Shown here piece after piece: positions 22,952 through 30,585 of a stretch of DNA of 40,055 nt. This DNA comes from a virus: positions 1-40,055 of IMG/VR virus record IMGVR_UViG_3300005613_000162; one strand, given 5' to 3'. Both the position numbers and the translations under genes were made by a program. A model generated the notes under the pieces. It searched no databases. It had not been told where the DNA came from and worked only from the letters and a program-made list of their open reading frames with translations. Every line of letters begins with the position of its first letter. Position 1 is the first letter of the stretch.

Positions 22952-23776
22952 ATGAATATTGGTGAGTTTTTTGGAGGGAAAGAAGCCGAATTAAAAACAC
23001 TAGAAACCCTAGACCCACAACAAAGGGCATTGTTTGATAAGTTTGGTTCTTATCTAACCAGTAGTGTAGGAGAGGGAGCAACACCTTGGACGGGTGCGTT
23101 TGGGGTAGACCCATCTAAATATGAGGAGATGGGGTTGGGACAGCTTGGTAAGTATGTAGGTGGGGAACCTTCGGAACTGCAAAAGTTTGGGGTGGGGCAG
23201 TTTACAGAAGCCCTTAAGGGATTATCACCTGAGTATATGGAAGACATATATAGAACATCATACCTCCCCAGGCAGGAGAGGTTGTTTAAGGAAGAAACCA
23301 TTCCAGCCATAAGAGAGAGTTTCATCGGTCCCGGAACATTTTACAGTGGTGGTGGAGCTTATGGTGGTAGGACTGGCGCTGAAGCTAAGGCAGCGGAAAC
23401 ATTTGGGGAATTTACAGCCGGCCAACTAGCTGACCTCATATTTAAGGGACAAGAATATGGGAGAGAGTCGTTGGATATGTTACCAGGCATGGTTAGCATG
23501 GTGGAGGAAGACCCACTAAGGAGAGCTACCGCGGGGTTAACCCTTGGGAGTTTGCCTAGAGTGTTGGAACAGCAGGAATTGCAGGCTAGAATGAATGAAT
23601 TTATGAGAACCCAACCTGAATATAGTCCAATGTTACAATATCTACAACCTTATTTAGGAACTCAAACTATGGCGAGTTATATGCAGCCTGGATATGAGAG
23701 TCCATTTTTGTCGTTGTTAGGAACGGGTTTAAAAGCTGCTGGGACGTATGCTGGTATGAAGGGAGGTGAAGGGTAA
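22952..23776 (+). CDS. Candidate ejected (internal virion) protein, 274 aa
   Basis: First of three consecutive genes of internal-virion style. The sequence is helical, Glu/Gln/Leu-rich, with a Gly-rich middle (GPGTFYSGGGAYGGRTGAEA) and no signal peptide, features shared by small ejection proteins of podoviruses. It overlaps the next gene (TAATGG). Function is inferred from position after the tail genes and before the two other candidates. Confidence 0.6.
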   Translation: MNIGEFFGGKEAELKTLETLDPQQRALFDKFGSYLTSSVGEGATPWTGAFGVDPSKYEEMGLGQLGKYVGGEPSELQKFGVGQFTEALKGLSPEYMEDIYRTSYLPRQERLFKEETIPAIRESFIGPGTFYSGGGAYGGRTGAEAKAAETFGEFTAGQLADLIFKGQEYGRESLDMLPGMVSMVEEDPLRRATAGLTLGSLPRVLEQQELQARMNEFMRTQPEYSPMLQYLQPYLGTQTMASYMQPGYESPFLSLLGTGLKAAGTYAGMKGGEG

Positions 23777-24510
23777 TGGCTGGAATACAACATTTAGGAA
23801 CGATGCCGAGGACACCCCACTGGTCTCAAACTTTGAGTAGAGGTATTGAGGGAGGTGTTGGTTCGTATCTAGGTGGTCAACAACTGGCTGAAGCATCTAA
23901 GAGGGAAGATGAAGTGTTAAACCTTAAGAGACAAGATGTAGAGACGAAGAGAAGTCAGGTAGCTTTAGCAGAGAGAGAATTAGATTTTCAAGAGGATAAG
24001 TTAGATGCCGAAGTTAAGAGAAGAGAGAGGGATACATTTATTAGTGCATTTCAAACAGCTGTTAGTGCAGGAGATAGAGACGCAGCAAAGCAGATAGCTG
24101 GGACTATTAAGGAGAAGTATGGTATTGATTGGACAGACTTATCTGAAATGCCCTCTGGAACACAAAAGGAACGGGCAGAGGAAGCTATAAGTAAAGGACA
24201 AACATTACCAGGTATGAGTATGGCACAGACTGAAAAGGCGGCTGGGGTGTTGATATCACCTAAGGAGCCGACAAAGATAACTGCAAAAGATTTATCAACA
24301 CTAGCAGCAGCCAGTATTGCTAGTCAACCTAGGAGTTGGATGGGACGTATGGTTGATAGATTACCTGGACAAACTCAGTATGAAAGAGCTAAAGGAGAGG
24401 TTGGTGCAATACCTAAAGATGTATTAAAGATGTATAGGGCACAATTCGGTGCTGTAAATAATGAAGACCCTTATAATGTGTTTGGACCTGGTGGGTCATT
24501 GATGGAGTGA
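23776..24510 (+). CDS. Candidate ejected protein with coiled coil, 244 aa
   Basis: Residues about 38-90 form a charged coiled coil (KREDEVLNLKRQDVETKRSQ and VALAERELDFQEDKLDAEVK). The rest is helical and Ala/Glu-rich. GGAGGTGAAGGG precedes the ATG. Second of the internal-virion trio. Family match not certain. Confidence 0.6.
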   Translation: MAGIQHLGTMPRTPHWSQTLSRGIEGGVGSYLGGQQLAEASKREDEVLNLKRQDVETKRSQVALAERELDFQEDKLDAEVKRRERDTFISAFQTAVSAGDRDAAKQIAGTIKEKYGIDWTDLSEMPSGTQKERAEEAISKGQTLPGMSMAQTEKAAGVLISPKEPTKITAKDLSTLAAASIASQPRSWMGRMVDRLPGQTQYERAKGEVGAIPKDVLKMYRAQFGAVNNEDPYNVFGPGGSLME

Positions 24511-24514
24511 TAAT

Positions 24515-27500
24515 ATGGACCTTAAGGATTTTAGAACTAAATATCCACAATACAATAAGGTGAGTGATGCCACCCTTATATCTAGGGTTAATGCTAGACA
24601 CCCTGGAACTATAACGGTGGAAAATCACCCCACCCTTTCAGAATGGAAACCAACTGCTAAACATGTAGGGAAATATGACCCGAGAAGAATGTTGCCCCGT
24701 TATGCACATCTCCCCATAGACCCATCCAAAAAGGAGAAGACACCATCAGATATAGCGAGGGATGGAGCTGATGTGTTTTTCAGGTTTCAGATGCCGGAAA
24801 GTGAGGCGAGGGAACGGGTTAGTTTGGCTATTAAGACACCCAAGATACTCAACGTGATAAGGGATGAATACCCTGAGTATGATAGTGTGGACGATTTTAC
24901 CCTTATGGAAAAGGTGGCTGACAAACATCCAGAATATAGTTGTTATCTGACGGAGATGAGAAGTAGAAGGAAAGACCTTTATAAAAAAATAGATAAGATA
25001 GAATTTAAAAAGAGCTTGGGTGCGTCTCTAGACATGGATGAGGCATACATAAATAGCATTGTGTTGCCTGAGGATAAAGGAAGGGTAGTTCAACAAGGTT
25101 TGTTGGGGTTTTATGACACCGCATCATTTGGTCTTAATGATTACGTATTAAATAGGATAGGTTATGAAGCACCCCAACCTGAGACAGGTATGGAAGCCGT
25201 ATCCAAGGGTGTTGGTTCTCTTGCTGGTTATATTGTTGGCCCACTTGAAGTTGGGTCTAAGGTGGTTAGTTCCATTCCCGGGTTGGCTAAGGTGTTCGAA
25301 CCTATCAAAGCATCATCCAAAATGCAAATGGCTCTAAAACCATTACTCCAAAGCGGTTTGAGTTTGGGTGCGGCGGCGGCTACCCTCGTACCTAAGGATG
25401 CTTATGAAAAAGGTATCATCCAACCTGGGCAGAGAGTTAAAGCATTTGGCGGTGGATTTATATTTGGTGCACCACTAGGCGCCCTTGGGTTTATTCCCAG
25501 TAGAACTGCGAGGATGATTAGCACCAGTTTGTTTATGGGTGTTCCATCTACCCTGAGGGAGGATAGTCTTGAGGAGCAGGTATTTAACTATGGGTTTGGT
25601 GCGTATATGGGGATACATGGGTTTAGAGAGAAGTTGAAGAGAGATACAGAGTTGTTGAGAATTGTGGAACATGGTTGGGATACTAAGAAGGGGCAAGACC
25701 AACTGTTTAAGGATGTTGATTTGTTGCTGGATGAGTTTGAGGGAATGGCGAGGAGTGAAGGTAAGGTATATAAGAATGTGCTAGATGTTGGGAGAGGTAG
25801 ATATGTTCCAGCATATAAAAATTGGAGGAGCCAGACCCTGAAGAGAGTTAAAGTTAGAATGAAACAGTTAAAAACAAGTAAGGGATTTCAGCTGAGGAAT
25901 GATAAGATTAGTCAGATATTTGAAAATCTTAAGGATAAACCCTTATCTAAATTGACCGATACACAACTCTTTAATCTTAATGAACACATAAAACCCCAAA
26001 ACACCCCTGACGCACCCCTAGATATATTTCTATCTAGACCTCCAGCTAAGCCAGGCATAAAAGGTAAGCATCTGACCCCCTTTCATTGGTTAGCTAGACT
26101 TGGATATTCCAGTTTAGAACATCTAGGTTTTGGTGGATTGATGGAGAAGGGAATGACGGGTGAGGTGTTTAGGAGTGATGTTAAGGCGAGTAAGATGTTA
26201 TTGTTACACAGACAACTAACTAATAGGTGGAAGGCTATTGTTGGAACAAATCCCGAAACCGCCCGTAGAATATTTTTAGATAGGGATGGTAAACTCAATC
26301 TTAAACAATTGACTAAAAATCACCCGAAGTATAGTAAAGAATATAAGACGGCCAAACAGATAGAGAGGTATTGGAATGTTTGGCTGGACCTTCAAAACAG
26401 GCATAGGACCAAGTTTGGATTGAAATCTATCAAACCTCTCAAGGGTGCGTATGCAACCCATACGTTTGATGCAATCAAGGTCGAGGCTCAAAATAAGAAA
26501 TACCCCTATCCAGACTTTCTTCAGGATATTATGGAATACACTATTCCTAAAAAGGCTAGACAACCCCACCTGGAAAAGAGGAGAGGTGCGAGGGGATACA
26601 AGGAAAACATATGGGCGGCTCTCGACGTGTATAGTTTTTGGGGCACTAACTATGTAACTGATGATGGGTTGAGGCAGGCTAGTAGAGTTAGGGATTTTAT
26701 TGGGAGAGAGTTGAGGATAAATGAGAAGAGAGGTAAGGAGAGCCCAATACATCTCTTGGGTATTAAGAAGAGTTTAGAGGGGTGGATAGATAGGTATGCA
26801 GGTAGACCTGGAAAGATAGATACATTTATTAAGGATAGTGTAAGGAGCCTACCCGAGTCTCTCCGTCCTTATGCAATGAACTTGGAAAAACTCTCTGGTA
26901 TATGGAGGAGTATATTATACACGGGTGCTATGGGATGGAGACCTAAACTTGCCCTTAGGAACCTTGGACAACATAGTTTGATTATAAGTGTGGTTGGACC
27001 AAAATACACTTGGAGAGCTATTAAGAATAGAAAGAGACCTGAGGTGCGGAGACTGTGGAAAGAGAGTCAAGTGCTGGCGACGAGGGAGTTGGGATTTGCT
27101 CCCGAGGTTCCCTACAGTGCTGGAGTGTCGGGATTGGAGAGAGTTAGGAGAAGTGCCTTTTGGATGTTTAGAACGGCTGATAGAATAAACGTTCAGGATG
27201 CGTTTCTGGCTGGTTATTATGAGGCGAGGGGTAGGGGACTACCCAACAAGAAAGCTATAGTTAGGGGAGATGAAGTTGCGGCAATTACCCAATATATGTA
27301 TACTAAAGGTAATAGGGGACCGATAAGTAATTTGTGGGGCTTGTCATCCAGCGCAGGTAAAGTAGCTAGCATGTTTACGACTTGGCCGATAAACAAGATT
27401 GAGTTTGACCTTATGATTTGCAAGCCTGAGAATAGGAAGATGTTAGTCAGATATCTAACCCTGGTTGGTTTGATGGGTTTGACTGGTTTAGCGAGCAATA

Positions 27501-27709
27501 GTAAGATTAAAACTACGGCATATACTGGTTGGGGAGCCGAAGTGGGGCTGGCAAGGAAATTGATGGATGGGTTGATTGATTGGAAGTTTGTGTTGAAACC
27601 TAAACTTTTACTGGGCAAAGATGTGAAGAAAGGGGTAGATGACGATAACCTTTGGAATATTATACTATATGATACTAACAAAAACACGCCATTATGGGAG
27701 AGATTTTAA
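24515..27709 (+). CDS. Large candidate ejected protein, 1064 aa
   Basis: The size and place fit the biggest ejection protein of podoviruses, which enters the host envelope with the DNA. The N-terminus carries two copies of a short motif: YPQYNKVSDATLISRVNARHP at about residues 10-30 and YPEYDSVDDFTLMEKVADKHP at about 115-140. A Gly/Ala/Val-rich, membrane-compatible region lies at about 230-310. No lysozyme or transglycosylase motif was found. Its last codons hold the ribosome site of the ATP-grasp gene, and the two genes overlap by one base. Confidence 0.65.
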   Translation: MDLKDFRTKYPQYNKVSDATLISRVNARHPGTITVENHPTLSEWKPTAKHVGKYDPRRMLPRYAHLPIDPSKKEKTPSDIARDGADVFFRFQMPESEARERVSLAIKTPKILNVIRDEYPEYDSVDDFTLMEKVADKHPEYSCYLTEMRSRRKDLYKKIDKIEFKKSLGASLDMDEAYINSIVLPEDKGRVVQQGLLGFYDTASFGLNDYVLNRIGYEAPQPETGMEAVSKGVGSLAGYIVGPLEVGSKVVSSIPGLAKVFEPIKASSKMQMALKPLLQSGLSLGAAAATLVPKDAYEKGIIQPGQRVKAFGGGFIFGAPLGALGFIPSRTARMISTSLFMGVPSTLREDSLEEQVFNYGFGAYMGIHGFREKLKRDTELLRIVEHGWDTKKGQDQLFKDVDLLLDEFEGMARSEGKVYKNVLDVGRGRYVPAYKNWRSQTLKRVKVRMKQLKTSKGFQLRNDKISQIFENLKDKPLSKLTDTQLFNLNEHIKPQNTPDAPLDIFLSRPPAKPGIKGKHLTPFHWLARLGYSSLEHLGFGGLMEKGMTGEVFRSDVKASKMLLLHRQLTNRWKAIVGTNPETARRIFLDRDGKLNLKQLTKNHPKYSKEYKTAKQIERYWNVWLDLQNRHRTKFGLKSIKPLKGAYATHTFDAIKVEAQNKKYPYPDFLQDIMEYTIPKKARQPHLEKRRGARGYKENIWAALDVYSFWGTNYVTDDGLRQASRVRDFIGRELRINEKRGKESPIHLLGIKKSLEGWIDRYAGRPGKIDTFIKDSVRSLPESLRPYAMNLEKLSGIWRSILYTGAMGWRPKLALRNLGQHSLIISVVGPKYTWRAIKNRKRPEVRRLWKESQVLATRELGFAPEVPYSAGVSGLERVRRSAFWMFRTADRINVQDAFLAGYYEARGRGLPNKKAIVRGDEVAAITQYMYTKGNRGPISNLWGLSSSAGKVASMFTTWPINKIEFDLMICKPENRKMLVRYLTLVGLMGLTGLASNSKIKTTAYTGWGAEVGLARKLMDGLIDWKFVLKPKLLLGKDVKKGVDDDNLWNIILYDTNKNTPLWERF

Positions 27710-28998
27710 TGAATGCATTATTTATATCTAAGGATGGAGATAGTCTTAGTATTGCGAGGAGAGTTGAGAGAGAGGGGCATGTGGCCAAGATGTATATCCA
27801 CGACAAAAAGGCGAGGAATGTAGGTAATGGTCTTATTAGTAAGATAGATGTGTCCTTGATGGATGAGAAAGGAAAACCTAATAAAACTAATATATCTAAT
27901 ATTGTTAGAAAGGTGGAACCTGATGTTGTGGTGTTTGATATGGTTAAGCTTGGGGACACCGCTGACTACTTCAAATCTCTAGGTTTGGCGGTGTTTGGTG
28001 GGTGTAAGTGGGCTGATCACGCTGAGCTTAATAGGGAATATGGTTCTAAACTTATGACTGCGGCCGGAATAGGTATACCTAAAACTAAAATGTTCAAATC
28101 AGGCCAAACTGAAGATGCAATTAAGTTTGTTAGAAAATCTAAAGAAACATACGTATATAAACCTTCAGGTAATATTGAGGTAGCTCATACCTATGTGAGT
28201 CAAGGACCAGAAGATCTCATCGCGGTGTTGGACATGTGGAAGGATGACAAGGCCGACTTTGAATTGCAGGAATACATATCTGGTGTTGAAGTAAGTTGTG
28301 AGATGTGGTGGAACGGCTTTACATCTCACCTATTGAATTGGACTATGGAAGAGAAGAAGTTAATGAATGACGGCATAGGTCCAGCTACAGGGTGTATGGG
28401 AAACGTAGTGGCTAGATGTAATAGAACATCTAGATTGTTTAAGGAAGGCGTTAAAAAGATGGAACGTCTCCTGAAAAAGACCACCTATCGTGGACCAATA
28501 GATCTCAATAGTATTGTAACAAAGGATAAGTTGTATGGGCTGGAATTTACGGTCCGAATGGGTTATGATGCCGTTCAAGCCCTATTGGAATTATACAAAT
28601 CTTCCATATCTAGACTGTTGTTTGATGTAGCTAGTGGCAACAAACCTAGGGAAGATTTTTATCAAGGATTATCTATCTCTGTTCGCCTATCTCTCCCTCC
28701 ATACCCATCTGATACCAAGACCCCCATTGATAAGTTCCCCATTATTGGGGTTAATGATAAGATGAGGAAACACATTTGGCTTGGTGATGTAATGGCGGGG
28801 GATAAACATTATCAGTGTAGTGGGTATGATGGGATGCTTGGATGTGTTACAGCCCGTGGTAGCAATGTTAGGGAGTGTCGGCGTCGTGTATATAGAACTA
28901 TAGACAGTCTAGTTATACCTAATGTTCAATATAGGACAGACATAGGAAAGCGTGTTGGAGAAGATTTTAATAAACTAAAAAAATGGGGATGGCTATAG
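27709..28998 (+). CDS. PurD-like ATP-grasp ligase, 429 aa
   Basis: ATP-grasp enzymes join a carboxylate to an amine through an acyl-phosphate. The match is to glycinamide-ribonucleotide synthetase (PurD): VYKPSG (about 149-154) in the ATP-binding position, LQEYISGVEVSCE (about 186-198), KLMNDGIGPATGCMGN (about 217-232) against the GPNTGGMG signature, and YGLEFTVRMGYDAVQ (about 276-290) against EFNxRFGDPExQ. The metal-binding Glu is kept, but Asn is Thr and GDPE is GYDA, so the substrate may not be that of PurD. The N-terminal domain (ALFISKDGDSLSIARRVERE) fits the pre-ATP-grasp fold. The ATG at 27709 follows GGGAGAG. Confidence 0.8.
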   Translation: MNALFISKDGDSLSIARRVEREGHVAKMYIHDKKARNVGNGLISKIDVSLMDEKGKPNKTNISNIVRKVEPDVVVFDMVKLGDTADYFKSLGLAVFGGCKWADHAELNREYGSKLMTAAGIGIPKTKMFKSGQTEDAIKFVRKSKETYVYKPSGNIEVAHTYVSQGPEDLIAVLDMWKDDKADFELQEYISGVEVSCEMWWNGFTSHLLNWTMEEKKLMNDGIGPATGCMGNVVARCNRTSRLFKEGVKKMERLLKKTTYRGPIDLNSIVTKDKLYGLEFTVRMGYDAVQALLELYKSSISRLLFDVASGNKPREDFYQGLSISVRLSLPPYPSDTKTPIDKFPIIGVNDKMRKHIWLGDVMAGDKHYQCSGYDGMLGCVTARGSNVRECRRRVYRTIDSLVIPNVQYRTDIGKRVGEDFNKLKKWGWL

Positions 28999-29012
28999 TT
29001 CTACCATTCCCA
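28977..29012 (-). terminator. Intrinsic terminator of the leftward replication operon
   Basis: On the minus strand, TGGGAATGG (29012-29004) pairs with CCATCCCCA (28992-28984) across an 11-nt loop, followed by seven T (28983-28977). It lies over the last codons of both the ATP-grasp gene and the convergent small gene, so one element ends the leftward transcript within a coding end. Confidence 0.8.
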
Positions 29013-29196
29013 AGTGTGGAGTTCTATAATTAGTTTTCTTAATATCCTTTCCTTCTGTGAAGAGAGCAAAACCCATATCTGTCTCAACCACACAAACATC
29101 ATCAATCTTATTATACTGAAGAAATGGTTCTAAATATCTCCTCAACTCATGTAAATCCATTCCTTTAGTCAATTGATACTTAAATTTTTGTGGCAT
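28993..29196 (-). CDS. Small hypothetical protein, 67 aa
   Basis: Begins MPQKFKYQLTKGMDLHELRR and ends TPHLGMVEL. The ATG at 29196 has GGGAGTGG upstream. A longer frame to 29301 would translate the 29-bp palindrome (as LVNSKFEVTK) and overlap the helicase gene, so the short start is preferred, though not certain. No family was recognised. Confidence 0.6.
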   Translation of the reverse strand: MPQKFKYQLTKGMDLHELRRYLEPFLQYNKIDDVCVVETDMGFALFTEGKDIKKTNYRTPHLGMVEL

Positions 29197-29227
29197 ATAT
29201 TTCCACTCCCAAACCCGCTTTGTAATT

Positions 29228-29256
29228 TTAGTAACTTCAAATTTTGAATTTACTAA
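29228..29256. repeat. Dispersed 29-bp palindrome, copy 6
   Basis: Arms TTAGTAACTTC and GAATTTACTAA with centre AAATTTT. On the minus strand it starts 16 nt after the stop of the helicase gene (29273). In this copy one frame is open through the element. Confidence 0.85.
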
Positions 29257-29272
29257 TTCAAACTCCACAAGT

Positions 29273-30424
29273 CTATAGTGTCTTATAGTATTTTTTACCA
29301 TTCTTAATAGTCTCCTTTATTACCTCACTACTCAACAATCCCTCAATTACCTCATTTATTTTCTTACTATTCATACAATATGACAAACTTCTTAACAACT
29401 CACTATACCCAACTTCATCCCTTCGGGATATCACCCTAAGAACCTTATCTGTATCTCTCCCTTCACTGGTAACCTCAATAAGTTTAATGGTCTGGGGCAA
29501 CTTCTTCTCATTAACATTTAGGGAGTGTAGAGACTTGGCTAAGTCTTCTGCCTCCACGATAAGTCTATCGCCCCTACACGCACATCTCAACATACCCAAC
29601 TTTAGAAGGGTATCGTGTTTCCTCCCATAATATCCGTTGAGAGCTTTTTCCTTATACATCTCAGGTTTGAATACATCAACATACCAATCTTCAAACCAGT
29701 CCATTGCATCTCTACTCAACTTAAACTCCCCTCTCAACTTACCTATCTCCCCAAGGTCGCTAACCAACTTCTTCCTCATCTCCCTCATCTCATCTGTTAT
29801 AATAGGAAAGGCAACCAATCTGTCTGGTCTGTCTTGATATACAAATATAACCCTGCTGGTAAATCCACCACCAACACTATGTTCCGGCATCCCACCCTTT
29901 AACCAATCTGGAGTGGTAGCACCAAGTATATTACAACAACAATTATACACCTCTTCCTTACCCCTAACAATCGTATGATAATCTAATATATCCTCACAAT
30001 CATACAACTTAGTTAGTAGTTGTATTAAACCCGCATCTCTCGCACTAGCCGATAAAAATACACTAAGTTCGGAACTGATGAGGTAACCCGAGCTGATCTT
30101 GACTTTCTTATACCTCTCTCCAAGCATATTGATGAGAGCCTCAGGTGTTATTTTTTGGGAAATAATAGTTTTATTAGGTAGAGCGTCCTTAAATATCTTG
30201 TGTCCTATATTTACCGCGGTGGTCTTCCTAACCCGAGCTGAAGCCCCAACGAGGACAATATAGAGATTAGGGTAGAGTTTATAGTAGCCCCTATTTATAA
30301 ATGAATTTCTATCCAAAGCGGCAGCTACCATACTATAACCTACCCACAAATGAAACATACTAGGACTTTCTTGACCTGAATTATAGTCTACATATTCCTT
30401 CAACCAATCGTTACATTTTCTCAC
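29273..30424 (-). CDS. DUF3987-like helicase/primase-associated ATPase, 383 aa
   Basis: A replication ATPase. The Walker A-like loop is GASARVRKTTA (about residues 59-69), with Arg in place of the usual Gly before Lys-Thr-Thr, as in DUF3987-type phage proteins. The N-terminal part is WLKEYVDYNSGQESPSMFHL, followed by an AAA-like core with SSELSVFLSASARDAGLIQL. The C-terminus looks like a winged helix (YSELLRSLSYCMNSKKINEV). GTG start at 30424 after GGAGGAGG, overlapping the upstream stop (TAGTG). It is inferred to unwind DNA for the polymerase encoded upstream. Confidence 0.7.
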   Translation of the reverse strand: MRKCNDWLKEYVDYNSGQESPSMFHLWVGYSMVAAALDRNSFINRGYYKLYPNLYIVLVGASARVRKTTAVNIGHKIFKDALPNKTIISQKITPEALINMLGERYKKVKISSGYLISSELSVFLSASARDAGLIQLLTKLYDCEDILDYHTIVRGKEEVYNCCCNILGATTPDWLKGGMPEHSVGGGFTSRVIFVYQDRPDRLVAFPIITDEMREMRKKLVSDLGEIGKLRGEFKLSRDAMDWFEDWYVDVFKPEMYKEKALNGYYGRKHDTLLKLGMLRCACRGDRLIVEAEDLAKSLHSLNVNEKKLPQTIKLIEVTSEGRDTDKVLRVISRRDEVGYSELLRSLSYCMNSKKINEVIEGLLSSEVIKETIKNGKKYYKTL

Positions 30425-30585
30425 TAATCCTCCTCCAAAAACATTTCAACAGCAACATCAGCGAGGTTCTTATTCAACTCTACAAAATTTCCTTTTCTAT
30501 TTCTGTATCCAGAAGTAAATGCTAACTCACCCAGGGTGGTGTCATTCTCTCTAAGTATCTCATTTATCTTCTCTCTATTAGTCAT
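30424..30585 (-). CDS. Small hypothetical protein, 53 aa
   Basis: Begins MTNREKINEILRENDTTLGE and continues LAFTSGYRNRKGNFVELNKN. It could be a short helix-turn-helix-like or helical regulator. GAAGGAGGTAAC precedes the ATG, and both ends overlap its neighbours (ATGA with the polymerase gene, TAGTG with the helicase gene), showing tight coupling in the operon. Confidence 0.65.
   Translation of the reverse strand: MTNREKINEILRENDTTLGELAFTSGYRNRKGNFVELNKNLADVAVEMFLEED

Noticed and set aside
26276-26752. 158-aa frame on the minus strand
   Set aside because: Lies fully inside the 1064-aa gene, with no start signal and no neighbours on that strand.
28993-29301. 102-aa long form of the small gene after the helicase
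   Set aside because: It would translate the 29-bp palindrome and overlap the helicase end; the ATG at 29196 has a ribosome site and keeps the element between genes as in the other copies.
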